IMG/VR virus record: IMGVR_UViG_3300022723_000216
Coordinates: 1-58,253 of that record
DNA length: 58,253 nucleotides
Source: a virus
Strand: one strand, 5' to 3'
This document shows, piece by piece, positions 1-7,548 of the stretch. The number at the start of each line of letters is the position of its first letter. Position 1 is the stretch's first letter. The notes beneath the pieces are model-generated. The model was not told the DNA's origin, made no database searches, and was given only the letters and a program-made list of their open reading frames with translations. The position numbers and the translations under genes are program-made.

Positions 1-143
1 CCTCGCAGGTTGGCGACTTGCAGGTCGGCGCCTCGCAGGTCGGCGCCTTGTTCCACAGCCAATTCCAACCCGAGCTTGAGCGAATCAGCCTCGCACTCGA
101 ACAGGATATTTGCGGTCCATCGGTTTGTGATTTGGATTGTCAT
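1..143 (-). CDS. Pentapeptide-repeat protein, N-terminal part (runs off the window)
   Basis: The gene begins at the ATG at 143-141. It encodes a short leader starting MTIQITNRWTANILFECEA, followed by A(D/N)LxG pentapeptide units such as [16 protein letters not shown], and is open at position 1. The other end of the window carries the same repeats in the same strand plus a unique C-terminal domain, so this is the 5' part of that gene. Joining base 1 to base 58253 directly leaves the frame short by two bases, which fits loss of 2+15n bases in a 15-bp repeat. Pentapeptide repeats fold as right-handed quadrilateral beta-helices. The cellular role of this phage protein is unknown. Confidence 0.85.
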   Translation of the reverse strand, partial: MTIQITNRWTANILFECEADSLKLGLELAVEQGADLRGADLQVANLR

Positions 144-174
144 GTGGGCTCCTTTGTGTGACTCAACTCGCGGC

Positions 175-540
175 TCACTCGAATTCGAGCGGACCGGTCT
201 CGATCAGCTCCAGCGTGCCCGGTTCCGGCGCCGGGCGATTCTCAGACGTCGCGCACATGCAGCGGCGATACCAGCCGGGGCCGATCTGGTTTAGCGTCGC
301 TTCGACGTCGCAGCGGCACGTCTCGCAGCGACACACCTGCGGGCCCTTGTCGTTGAGACGCGCTTCGGCGATGGCCAGCTTCTGGCGCGTCTGCAGCAGC
401 TCCACGACAAGCTGCTGGCCCGTAAAGCGCTCGCCGTCGAATTCGATCGTAACGCGATCGGCTGGGGGACGCGGCCGCTCGCAGCCGATGGCAACGGCGA
501 ACACGAGGCCCACAACCGTCAGCATCGCTGGGCTTTTCAT
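175..540 (-). CDS. Small phage lipoprotein, Cys-rich
   Basis: This 121-residue protein starts with a short basic and hydrophobic signal segment ending in a lipobox (AVAIGC, Cys about residue 20). It is predicted to be lipid-anchored in the host envelope. The mature part has a coiled-coil-like stretch (LVVELLQTRQKLAIAEARL) followed by closely spaced cysteines (VCRCETCRC and later RRCMC) that could bind metal or form disulfides. A Shine-Dalgarno-like GGAGGGG lies just upstream of the ATG and a terminator precedes it. Lipoproteins of this type in phages often act in superinfection exclusion or lysis (Rz1-like), but nothing here proves either role. Confidence 0.7.
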   Translation of the reverse strand: MKSPAMLTVVGLVFAVAIGCERPRPPADRVTIEFDGERFTGQQLVVELLQTRQKLAIAEARLNDKGPQVCRCETCRCDVEATLNQIGPGWYRRCMCATSENRPAPEPGTLELIETGPLEFE

Positions 541-564
541 GGCACCCCTCCGAAAGAAAAAACG

Positions 565-591
565 GCCGCCCCTTGGGCTCAGGCGGGCGGC
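565..591 (-). terminator. Intrinsic terminator between the cohesin-like and lipoprotein genes
   Basis: Read on the minus strand, a 7-bp GC stem (GCCGCCC with GGGCGGC) is followed by CGTTTTTTCTTT. It lies downstream of the 610-1410 gene and upstream of the lipoprotein start. Confidence 0.8.
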
Positions 592-609
592 ATGACCTGG
601 TCGCCGCGG

Positions 610-1410
610 CTAGTTCAGGCAGGCCGCGGCGAGCTGGTTGGCAGCCACCTCCGACGCGATGACGTTAGTAGCTTCCTCGATGTCGACGTTCACCTCGCCC
701 ACGTCGGCCGTCACGTCGCCCACGACGTCGACCGTGGCCCCCTCGATCTCGACGTCGCCGATGCCGCCCAGGATCGAGTCGAGCACGTCGTTGACGGCGT
801 CCTGCACGTTGCCGGAGACGCTCGATAGCTCGATCCCGATCGAGCCGATCGCCACGTGGATGTCGCCGATCGTGATCCGCACGCCGGCGTCCACCTCGTC
901 ATCCGGCTCCGGTGCCGGCGGCGTGACGTCGACCACCGACACCTCGGCCGACCCGAACGTCTGCTCGGCCGGATCGAGCAACGTCGACGGCCGGGCGATC
1001 AGTGCGCCGGTGGGCACCACCGACAAGAGCGAGCTTTCCACCGGCGCGATGGCCTCCAAGGTCACCGTGGCCACCTCTTCGACGACGTCGTCGCCGACGG
1101 GGCGACCTTTCTGGATCTCGGCGAACGCCGCGCCTTCGATCGTGACCAGGCCGGGCTCGCTGGTGTCGATGGCCTGTCGCAGCGGCAGATGGTCCGTAAT
1201 GCGGGCGTCCGCCACGCGGAACACCTGCGGGTCGTACTTGAGGCCCAGGGCGATGCTGCCCAGGCCGAACAAGGTGTCGTCTTCGTCGTCGACCGTCAGC
1301 GTGGCGTCGACGGTGTCGCCCACTTCGAGCGGCCCGAGCAGGTCGTCGCCCAGGTCGAGTCCGAACGCAGCCGGCGGGCAGCGGTCGTTTAACGCTTCGA
1401 TTCTTCGCAT
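610..1410 (-). CDS. Cohesin-domain-like protein
   Basis: The protein has 266 residues. Residues about 25-150 resemble the cohesin/carbohydrate-binding beta-sandwich fold: DTVDATLTVDDEDDTLFGLG, then GLKYDPQVFRV, then a VEEVATVTLEAIAP strand. The C-terminal half is very acidic, rich in Val, Ile and Asp, with repeated amphipathic stretches (VQDAVNDVLDSILGGIGDVE, VVGDVTADVGEVNVDIEEA). No signal peptide is visible. The start is supported by AAAGGGAGTGAG upstream of the ATG. Cohesin-like modules in phages are plausible adhesion or virion-assembly parts. The fold assignment is from pattern only. Confidence 0.6.
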   Translation of the reverse strand: MRRIEALNDRCPPAAFGLDLGDDLLGPLEVGDTVDATLTVDDEDDTLFGLGSIALGLKYDPQVFRVADARITDHLPLRQAIDTSEPGLVTIEGAAFAEIQKGRPVGDDVVEEVATVTLEAIAPVESSLLSVVPTGALIARPSTLLDPAEQTFGSAEVSVVDVTPPAPEPDDEVDAGVRITIGDIHVAIGSIGIELSSVSGNVQDAVNDVLDSILGGIGDVEIEGATVDVVGDVTADVGEVNVDIEEATNVIASEVAANQLAAACLN

Positions 1411-1485
1411 CTCACTCCCTTTCGCTTCTATGGGGTCAGTCCGTTGCCGTGCAGCAACCTCACCACTTTGCGGCAGGTGACGCCG

Positions 1486-1560
1486 TCAGGTCATTCTTTG
1501 CGGGCAGCTACTTCCGGCAGGATGAAAACCTCCACAAAGACCACACTCGTTCAACAGCAT
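1486..1560 (-). CDS. Putative 24-residue zinc-knuckle peptide
   Basis: This very short reading frame starts at an ATG preceded by AAAGGGGGTG. It encodes a peptide with CGLCGGFHPAGSSC, a spacing typical of a zinc knuckle. It lies just downstream of dnaB. A 17-codon frame (1570-1623, MIITLSMAALAATVTMP) starting at the ATGA overlap with the dnaB stop lies between them. Either could be real in such a compressed operon, but length alone makes both uncertain. Confidence 0.35.
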   Translation of the reverse strand: MLLNECGLCGGFHPAGSSCPQRMT

Positions 1561-1619
1561 CACCCCCTTTCATGGCATGGTCACCGTCGCCGCCAGAGCT
1601 GCCATCGAAAGCGTGATGA

Positions 1620-2999
1620 TCATGCTTCGTCCCACAAGTTGCGTTCGTCGGCGTGCCAGGCCCGCGGCCGAAACGTGACGATCTGTTCGAACCAACACAG
1701 CTCGACAACGCCCGTGCGGCCGTTGCGGTTCTTCTCGATGTACAGCTCCGCCTGCCCCTTGAGCTTCTGTTTCTCCTCGGTCGTCGGGGCGTAGTAGTCC
1801 GCCCGGTGCACGAACGCCACCACGTCGGCGTCCTGCTCGATCGAGCCGCTTTCGCGCAGGTGCGATAGCCGCGGCCGGTTGTCGCGCGTGGTCTCCGTCT
1901 GGCGGTTGAGCTGCGCCAGGCACAACACCGGCACCGCCAGCTCCCGGGCCAGACCCTTGAGCCTCCGCGAGACGCGCGACACCTGCTGTTCGCGCGAGTC
2001 GCGCGTGTTTTCGGGTGCGATCAATTGCAGGTAATCGATCACCACCAGGCCCAGGCCGCCGCGGCGTTTCTCGCGCCGGCAGACGGCGGCGATGTCACGC
2101 ATCGACATCTCGTGGCTGTCGTCGATCACCAGCTTCGCGCGGCTGATTTCGTTGGACGCTCGCACCAGCGCCTCGCGCTCGGCCTGGCCCATGAGGCCGT
2201 TGCGAATGCGGTAGCTGTCCACCTCGGCCTGGGAACACAGCATCCGCTCGCCGATCGCCAGCGCATTCTGTTCGAGAGAAAAGAAGCACACCGGCGCGGT
2301 GCTCGCGACGTTGGCGGCGATGTTCAAGGCCAACGCCGTCTTGCCCATGCTGGGGCGGGCGGCCAGGATCGTGAGCTCCGAGGGCACCAGCGGCGCCAGC
2401 GCGTCCAGGTCGTCGAAGCCGGTGGCCACGCCCCCGCGCTTGCCGCTCATGCGGGCGTCGATTTCCGCCATGGCGTCGCCGAGCACCTCGAGCACGGTGG
2501 TGGCCCGACTCCGCAGCGTGCCGCGTTGGTCGCGGATCTCGAGCACCAGCGACTCGCAGCGGTCGAGCACTTCGGTGGCGTCGTCGTCGCCGAGCGCTGC
2601 CCGCACGATATCTGTGCCGGCGTAGAGGCAGGCGCGCTTGATCGCCTCGTCGCGTACGAGTTTGGCGTAGAAGGACGCGTTGGCGGCCGTGGGCACCGCT
2701 TCGAACGCCGCGGCCAGCAGCGACGCGTCGACCTGGTGGCCCGCCTTCTTGGCATACGCCAGGAACAGCTTGAGGTCGATGCGTTTTCCTTCGGTGAGCA
2801 TCGCCAACAGCAGCGCGTACACGGCCCGGTAGCGGTCGTCGTAGAAGTCGCGGGCTTCGAGCACGAGCGACACGTCGTCCAGCACCTCGGGACGCAGGAA
2901 CACGCTGCCGATCACGGCCTGTTCGGCATCCACGTCCGAGGGCGGCGGGGCGTCCAGCAGTTCGCCGGTGCGGGTTTGGGTTTGGGTGCGGGCCATCAT
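1620..2999 (-). CDS. dnaB: Replicative DNA helicase, DnaB family
   Basis: This hexameric 5'-3' helicase is expected to unwind phage DNA at the fork. The N-terminal domain (SDVDAEQAVIGSVFLRPEVL) is followed by the RecA-like ATPase with Walker A ARPSMGKTALAL, Walker B VVIDYLQLI, and the family motifs FFSLEQ and LRESGSIEQDADVV. Its length (about 459 residues) is normal for DnaB. The ATG at 2999 overlaps the stop of the upstream initiator gene, so the two are translationally coupled. This pairing of initiator and helicase resembles the O-P arrangement of lambda-like phages and shows that the phage replicates semi-autonomously. Confidence 0.95.
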   Translation of the reverse strand: MMARTQTQTRTGELLDAPPPSDVDAEQAVIGSVFLRPEVLDDVSLVLEARDFYDDRYRAVYALLLAMLTEGKRIDLKLFLAYAKKAGHQVDASLLAAAFEAVPTAANASFYAKLVRDEAIKRACLYAGTDIVRAALGDDDATEVLDRCESLVLEIRDQRGTLRSRATTVLEVLGDAMAEIDARMSGKRGGVATGFDDLDALAPLVPSELTILAARPSMGKTALALNIAANVASTAPVCFFSLEQNALAIGERMLCSQAEVDSYRIRNGLMGQAEREALVRASNEISRAKLVIDDSHEMSMRDIAAVCRREKRRGGLGLVVIDYLQLIAPENTRDSREQQVSRVSRRLKGLARELAVPVLCLAQLNRQTETTRDNRPRLSHLRESGSIEQDADVVAFVHRADYYAPTTEEKQKLKGQAELYIEKNRNGRTGVVELCWFEQIVTFRPRAWHADERNLWDEA

Positions 3000-3865
3000 G
3001 GCTCGGCCTGTGTGGGTTCGGGGATCGACGCGAGCAAGCCGTTCAGGTTCAGCGGGGGCTGGCACTCGGCGGCGCAGCGCTTGAGCACGCCGTGGAAATA
3101 CGCGTGGCGCGGTTTCTGGGGCGGGTCGTCGCGGGCGTAGGCGGCGCGCACCGCCTCCAGCGCATCCCAGACCAGGTGTTCGCTGGCCACCTGCACCAAC
3201 ACGGCCGCCTTGTACTCGAGCGAGCGATCCGGGGCGGTGGCCGGTGTGCCCAGCACGCCGGCGATCTTTCGTTGGTCTGCCGTCCGTTTGGAAACATTAA
3301 GGGCGTCAACGACAGACGTCTGACGTCTCTTAGAAGTAGAAGAAGAAGAAGAAAGAGACGTAGACGTCTGACGTCTAGCAAACCGCGTGCCAGGTTCGGT
3401 GGCGCGTGACAAAGGCGTGACATCGTCGGTTGGCGGATCCTTGGAGCGCCGCCGCTTTTGCCGTAACCTATTTCCCACGCGAGCCTTGTAGGGAGCGTGC
3501 ATGCGCCGGTTGACCACCGTGACAACCGTGGTACTTGTGAGTGACGTCGCCGTGACGCGGCGCGACAACGCGCGCGTTGTGGGGCGCGTTTCGGAGCGTC
3601 CTTCGAGCGTGATATCGGCCGCGCCGGTGCGCGCGAGGTCTTCAATGGCGGCCTTCATTTCGGCTTCGCTGCAGCGGGCCATGCGCGACAGTTCGGCCGG
3701 CGTGCCGGTCAGAAACCCGCTTTCGTCGGACTCGTGCATGGCGCAGAGCAGGTCCGCCCAAATGCCACGCGTGGCGGGGCAGCAGCGGCTGAGCGCCGGA
3801 TCCTTAAGCCAGTCGCCGGTGTACAAGTAGAGCCCCGGCTGTTTCTTGTCGTCATCGTCGGCCAT
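2996..3865 (-). CDS. Replication initiator / primosomal protein with N-terminal winged helix
   Basis: This 289-residue protein begins with a region typical of phage replication initiators and DUF1376-like proteins (LYLYTGDWLKDPALSRCC, then RGIWADLLCAMHE), with a wHTH-like segment at about 20-85. The middle is basic and Ser/Arg-rich (RRQTSTSLSSSSSTSKRRQT) and looks disordered. The C-terminal 100 residues are helical and may contact DnaB, whose gene follows with a 4-base overlap. The disordered segment is encoded by repeated AGACGTCTGACGTCT elements that may be the origin. I infer origin recognition and helicase loading, as for lambda O, from context rather than from a definite domain match. 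Confidence 0.7.
   Translation of the reverse strand: MADDDDKKQPGLYLYTGDWLKDPALSRCCPATRGIWADLLCAMHESDESGFLTGTPAELSRMARCSEAEMKAAIEDLARTGAADITLEGRSETRPTTRALSRRVTATSLTSTTVVTVVNRRMHAPYKARVGNRLRQKRRRSKDPPTDDVTPLSRATEPGTRFARRQTSTSLSSSSSTSKRRQTSVVDALNVSKRTADQRKIAGVLGTPATAPDRSLEYKAAVLVQVASEHLVWDALEAVRAAYARDDPPQKPRHAYFHGVLKRCAAECQPPLNLNGLLASIPEPTQAEP
3314..3376. repeat. Iteron-like direct repeats flanking a polypurine tract; candidate origin
   Basis: The 15-mer AGACGTCTGACGTCT occurs at 3314-3328 and 3362-3376, exactly 48 bp apart. Each contains the palindrome AGACGTCT. Between the copies lies an unusually A-rich purine tract (about 3332-3358, GAAGTAGAAGAAGAAGAAG) in an otherwise GC-rich genome. The element is inside the initiator gene, as the lambda origin is inside gene O. 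Origin function is inferred. Confidence 0.5.
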
Positions 3866-3875
3866 AAATGCCCTC

Positions 3876-4103
3876 CTATTTGGCTCCCATCTCCTTCAGG
3901 TCCGAATCGCAGACCTCCGGCGTCCACCACAGGCGCTCCTCGTCGATCGTGGCCGTCAGGCGGGCCACCTCGGCCCACGTGACGCGCCGCCATTTCTTCT
4001 TGTGCTTGCCGCGGATCGCCAGGCCATCCGGGTCGATCCGCACGACCATCCGGCCGAAGCGGCGCACCAGCGGCTTGCGTAGCGTGGTGATGCTGCTAGG
4101 CAT
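3876..4103 (-). CDS. Hypothetical protein, 75 aa
   Basis: The start at 4103 overlaps the stop of the upstream DUF3310 gene by 8 bases. The protein is basic in its first half (RKPLVRRFGRMVV, KHKKKWRRVTWAEVA) and acidic at the end (DEERLWWTPEVCDSDLKEM). I recognise no domain. Its place between replication and nucleotide-metabolism genes suggests an early-expressed accessory factor. Confidence 0.65.
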   Translation of the reverse strand: MPSSITTLRKPLVRRFGRMVVRIDPDGLAIRGKHKKKWRRVTWAEVARLTATIDEERLWWTPEVCDSDLKEMGAK

Positions 4104-4320
4104 CGGTGCCCTCCTGACACTGTTCCAGCACGGCGATCTGTCGATCGAGGTACCAACGCGCCTTCTTAAGGTCCTCGAGCGGGGCTCCCTTGTACGGCGC
4201 GCGGAGGATGTACTTGACGACGTTGCCCAGGTGGAACCCGAGCCCAAAGCCTTCGATGAGGTCAATGACTTCCATCGGTCCCTGGTTGTAGTGCGGCGGG
4301 TGGTCGACGCGCTCTGCCAT
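4096..4320 (-). CDS. DUF3310 (SaV-like) protein
   Basis: This 74-residue protein matches the short phage DUF3310 pattern: VDHPPHYNQG near the N terminus, then VIDLIEGFGLGFHLGNVVKYILRA and EDLKKARWYLDRQ (shown here as a family description, not a verified search). Members are sometimes labelled SaV-like nucleotide kinases, but the activity is not firmly established. The neighbouring thyX gene supports a link to nucleotide metabolism. Confidence 0.85.
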   Translation of the reverse strand: MAERVDHPPHYNQGPMEVIDLIEGFGLGFHLGNVVKYILRAPYKGAPLEDLKKARWYLDRQIAVLEQCQEGTDA

Positions 4321-4328
4321 GATCGCTC

Positions 4329-5054
4329 CTAGGGGCCCACGCGGCCGTTGTCGACAAACGCACGGTAGGTCAGCGGCCAACCCTCGGCCAAGAACCTCTC
4401 CGCCACGCGGGCGGCCGACTCGATCTCTGCCTGTGGGTAGCTCACAAAGGCGGCCTTCGGATCGTGGGTACGTAGCGACAAGAACGCCATCAGCGATCGC
4501 GGATTGCAGGTCACCCAGCACGACGAATAGATCGCGACGGGCAGGCAGGCGCGGGCGACCTCCTTGGCGTAGCCGGCGTCCAGCAGGTGCTGGTACGTCG
4601 TGTATGCGAAGGCGTATGCTTCCCTGAGGCGAGCGCGTAGCTCGCCCCATTGCGCGTCGGTGCCAGCCTGGAACCTGGGCCTGGCCGAGGTGTGCTCGGG
4701 CGCGGGCACGATCTTCCGACCGGCAGGCGGCACCCAGAACACCGGCTTGAGCTGCTTATAGCGGGCGGATTCTTCGTTGTAGCTGAACCCGATCCGATGG
4801 CGATGCCACTCCCGCCACACGAAGATCGGGGCATGCACAAAGAACGTCATCGCCGAGTGCTCGAACGGCGTGCCGTGCCGGTGCTTCATCAGAAAGTTGA
4901 TGAGGCCGGCGTTGGCGTCTGCGTTCACCCGCTCGGCGTACCCAGCCGCTTCCTGGCCGCTGGTGCTGACCTTAGCGGCCGCCACCACCATGTGGTCACC
5001 GCCCATGGTCTGGATCTTCTCGACGGTGATTTTGTCCGTGACTTCGATTTGCAT
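4329..5054 (-). CDS. thyX: Flavin-dependent thymidylate synthase ThyX
   Basis: ThyX makes dTMP from dUMP using methylenetetrahydrofolate, FAD and NADPH. The 241-residue length is standard. The ThyX signature RHRxxSxxxxSxR is visible as HRHRIGFSYNEESARY at about residues 83-98. The preceding HGTPFEHSAMTFFVHAP and the later YSSCWVTCNPRSLMAFLSLR are also typical. The ATG at 5054 lies behind GGACAACACT rather than a strong ribosome binding site. Phages carry ThyX to keep the dTTP supply up during replication. Confidence 0.95.
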   Translation of the reverse strand: MQIEVTDKITVEKIQTMGGDHMVVAAAKVSTSGQEAAGYAERVNADANAGLINFLMKHRHGTPFEHSAMTFFVHAPIFVWREWHRHRIGFSYNEESARYKQLKPVFWVPPAGRKIVPAPEHTSARPRFQAGTDAQWGELRARLREAYAFAYTTYQHLLDAGYAKEVARACLPVAIYSSCWVTCNPRSLMAFLSLRTHDPKAAFVSYPQAEIESAARVAERFLAEGWPLTYRAFVDNGRVGP

Positions 5055-5072
5055 AGTGTTGTCCTTTTTCGT

Positions 5073-5306
5073 CTACCACAGGTCCCTTTGAACCACTGCC
5101 TCCCAGCGCCGCGCAGGCGTCGCCAGTCGCCACCGCTTCCGGTCTTTGCACCTGCCCGCCTGTTCCACGATGCCGGCCCGCTCGAGGCGTTTCCTGGCCC
5201 CACGCACGGTGCTGGGCGGCACGTCGCGCAGGGCCCGCTCAAGCACCGCGTCGGGGGCGGCGTCCAACGCTCGCAGCAGCCACAGAATGCGGGTGGCGGT
5301 GGTCAT
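5073..5306 (-). CDS. Winged-helix DNA-binding protein (copy 1 of a paralogous pair)
   Basis: This 77-residue protein has an HTH-like core (VLERALRDVPPSTVRGARKR) followed by a wing with LERAGIVEQAGRCKDRKRWRLA. The core is nearly identical, also at DNA level, to that of the gene at 57374-57586, so the two are intragenomic paralogues. The start overlaps the upstream gene by 4 bases. The likely role is a small transcriptional regulator of early genes, inferred from the fold only. Confidence 0.7.
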   Translation of the reverse strand: MTTATRILWLLRALDAAPDAVLERALRDVPPSTVRGARKRLERAGIVEQAGRCKDRKRWRLATPARRWEAVVQRDLW

Positions 5307-5500
5307 TTCTTAAACAGCATCCTTTCCCGGCGTTCCACCTTGAATCCATACACCAAGTCGCACCGAACCTTTGCCACCGCCTGAGCCATGTCGAGCGCGT
5401 GCTTTCCATCGGCGTGTCGGTACTCGTCCTCTCTGCGCACGAGCCAGCGTGCAAACTTTGTGCGGTCCTCGTCGGTGATGGTTTCGGGCTGCTTACTCAT
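5303..5500 (-). CDS. Hypothetical protein, 65 aa
   Basis: This is a small acidic-to-basic helical protein (DEDRTKFARWLVRREDEY, DMAQAVAKVRCDLVYGF) coupled by a 4-base overlap to the downstream winged-helix gene. No known domain is recognised. Confidence 0.65.
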   Translation of the reverse strand: MSKQPETITDEDRTKFARWLVRREDEYRHADGKHALDMAQAVAKVRCDLVYGFKVERRERMLFKK

Positions 5501-5508
5501 GGCTCATG

Positions 5509-5751
5509 TCAAACAGCAAACTTGCGCTTGCGAATCGCCAGCGCCGCAATGTCCCTCTGGTAGTCAAACAACCCCGGCCATGGATCGTACTTGGCGGTGC
5601 GCGCCGTGCGCTTGCCGATGCCGATGCGGCTGGCGTATTCATCAGGGAACTCGGCCACGCGTCCGCGAATGCGATAGGTCGGCAGTTGCTTGACCTTGAG
5701 AAACCGCTGATAGTCCTGCGTGCTTGCAGGATCACAGACTGCGACCGCCAT
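5509..5751 (-). pseudogene. N-terminal fragment of a phage superfamily-2 helicase
   Basis: The 80 codons end in ATAKYDPWPGLFDYQRDIAALAIRKRKFAV-like sequence; the key part is WPGLFDYQRDIAALAIRKRKF. This matches the Q-motif region that in phage DEAD/SNF2-type helicases comes immediately before motif I (FAxxADTGLGKT). Here a stop follows FAV directly, so Walker A and the rest of the helicase are missing. No other frame downstream supplies them. I read this as a truncated remnant, possibly still translated. The start at 5751 is preceded by GGGATGGGGGTG. Confidence 0.65.
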
Positions 5752-5758
5752 GCCTGCA

Positions 5759-5799
5759 CCCCCATCCCGTTTGGCACGCCCTTGCCCTCATCCATGACG
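5759..5799. repeat. 41-bp dispersed repeat, copy A
   Basis: This stretch is identical base for base to 57550-57590. On the minus strand it holds an ATG and codons for MDEGKGVPNGMG. Here it sits just ahead of the helicase fragment and out of its frame; at the other locus it forms the start of a winged-helix gene. Confidence 0.85.
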
Positions 5800-5857
5800 C
5801 CACTCCCGTGCCGAGCGTCGAGTTCACCCAGTGGCTCTATGTGCTGGTCGCCTGGCA

Positions 5858-7339
5858 TCATGCGTCGAAGACCTCCGCCCGCAGCGGGCCACTCGCGCCG
5901 GCCGACTTGTCGCTCTCGGCGGTGACGGCCAGGATCCCCACGCGCTTGCAGTGCTCGGCGATGCGCTTGCGGCCCTGCCAGTCCAGGCCTTCCCAGAAAG
6001 CCTGGGGCAGCGCGAGCATGCCGCCGGTGCCGACGTGGCTGGCGAAGATCGTGACAGCGATTTCGCTCCGCTCGCCGTCGGAGAGGTCCCAGAACGATTC
6101 GTTGCCGCGTTCGCTCTTGACCATCAACCGGCCGCGTTCGGCGAACAGGCTGCCGCCCAGCTTGGCCACGAGGCTACTGAGTACCTCGTCGGTGCCGGCC
6201 GCTTCCTCGCGCAACACCTCGGCGTCCGAGCGGCATTGGCGCTCCTGCGCCAGCCAGTCCTCGGCCTTCTCCCGGTTGGCAAGCGCATCGCGGATCTTCG
6301 CGCCGTGCAGCTCGGCCTCTCGGGTGGCCTGGACCGCAGCCCGGGCGTCTGCGAGCTCTTGGTCGGACACCGGTTCCACGTTCTCGGCCGCGGCCACCAC
6401 CTCGCGAAACCGGGCCAGCGACTGTTCGTGCGAGCGGGCGGTCGTCAGCACCTTCTCCGCCGAGGCGATGGCGCTCTCGGTCATGGCTAGACCTGAGCGG
6501 GCCTCCGCCAGCTCCCGCTCAATCTGAGCGATGCCGGCCATCTGTTCGTTGGCCTGGCCCCGCAGCGTGTCGAGAGCCTGTTGCGCCTGCCCGACTGTGG
6601 ACAGCGGACCGGCGTCGTTCTCGGCCGCCTCGAGCGCGCGGCGGGCATCCTGGGCTTCGCCGATCTTGCGGCGGGCGTTCTCGGCCCGTTCGGTCAGCCC
6701 GGCCAGGTTGGACACGGCCCGGTCGCGGGCGCTGGCCAATGCCGTGGCGTTGTGCTCGCCGCCCGTGTCGATGCCCTCACACGCCGCCAGGTGGCCCTGG
6801 GCTTTGCCCTGGGCTACGTCGGCCCGCCCTTCGGCGTCACGGGCCTGGCGCTGTAAGGCGCGTTCCACGGCGGCCGCCAGGGCCACGATATCGCCCGCCC
6901 CGGTGGTGATGCCCAGTGCGGCGAACGCCTGCTCGCCGCCGACCAGGTCCCAGAACAGCCTCTCGTCGCCCGAGCCGGCCAATTGGACAGCCGTCTTGAT
7001 GGCGTGGGCATCCTTGGCCGCCCGGTCCTTGTAGGGCGGGTTGATCAGGTCGGCCAGCGTGTAGCGGCCGGTGAGCACTTCGAAATCGAGCTCGCCGGTG
7101 CGGCGGGAACTCTTGCCCACCCGCAGCAGTACGTCGTTGACGCGTACCTCGGCCCGTTCGGCGCCGTCGGCCACCGGCGGCTTGCCGCGGCCGGTGGTGG
7201 CCGCTTCGATGGCGTCGAGCAGGATCGACTTGCCGGTACCCATGGGACCGTGCAGCACGACCACGCCGGCGTCCGGCGCTTCGAACTTAAACTGGCTGAT
7301 CGGCCCCACGTCGCGGGCCTCGATCGTCTTGGTGGTCAC
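5858..7339 (-). CDS. SbcC/Rad50-like SMC-family ATPase
   Basis: The protein has 493 residues. Walker A is GPMGTGKS (residues 31-38). A long central region rich in Ala, Glu and Arg, with heptad-like periodicity, forms coiled-coil arms (about 170-400). The ABC signature LSDGERSEIAV lies near 422. A hinge CxxC hook is not visible and the protein is about half the size of SbcC. It probably works with the neighbouring annealing protein and YqaJ exonuclease in recombination-dependent replication or end processing. The 4-base overlap with the upstream small gene indicates one operon. Confidence 0.8.
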   Translation of the reverse strand: MTTKTIEARDVGPISQFKFEAPDAGVVVLHGPMGTGKSILLDAIEAATTGRGKPPVADGAERAEVRVNDVLLRVGKSSRRTGELDFEVLTGRYTLADLINPPYKDRAAKDAHAIKTAVQLAGSGDERLFWDLVGGEQAFAALGITTGAGDIVALAAAVERALQRQARDAEGRADVAQGKAQGHLAACEGIDTGGEHNATALASARDRAVSNLAGLTERAENARRKIGEAQDARRALEAAENDAGPLSTVGQAQQALDTLRGQANEQMAGIAQIERELAEARSGLAMTESAIASAEKVLTTARSHEQSLARFREVVAAAENVEPVSDQELADARAAVQATREAELHGAKIRDALANREKAEDWLAQERQCRSDAEVLREEAAGTDEVLSSLVAKLGGSLFAERGRLMVKSERGNESFWDLSDGERSEIAVTIFASHVGTGGMLALPQAFWEGLDWQGRKRIAEHCKRVGILAVTAESDKSAGASGPLRAEVFDA

Positions 7340-7548
7340 GTCGTGTCCTCCGGTGAAAGTAAGCTCCTAATGGTGTCCAACGCGTCGTTCGTGGGCCCGA
7401 CGGCGCCCTCCACCTCGAGCACCCAGCCGAGCGCCATCGCCATGTTGGCCAGCACCTCGTAGGACTCGAGGTCGTTGTCGCGCAGAGCGCACGCCGCACC
7501 CGTCCCCAGCGTGTCGTAGGCTGCCAGAATGTCCGTTTCCGACTTCAT
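7336..7548 (-). CDS. Hypothetical protein, 70 aa
   Basis: The start is taken at the ATG (MKSETDILAAYDTLG) that overlaps the stop of the annealing-protein gene by 4 bases. The protein is acidic and helical and ends at the start of the SbcC-like gene. No domain is recognised. Its position between two recombination genes suggests an accessory factor. Confidence 0.65.
   Translation of the reverse strand: MKSETDILAAYDTLGTGAACALRDNDLESYEVLANMAMALGWVLEVEGAVGPTNDALDTIRSLLSPEDTT

Noticed and set aside
1570-1623. 17-codon frame overlapping the dnaB stop (MIITLSMAALAATVTMP)
   Set aside because: The ATGA overlap is suggestive but the peptide is too short to support as a gene.
5493-5795. 100-codon minus frame starting with MDEGKGVPNGMG over the helicase remnant
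   Set aside because: After the repeated leader the product is Ser/Arg/Ala-rich and looks out of frame; the helicase-like frame (5509-5751) is far more protein-like.
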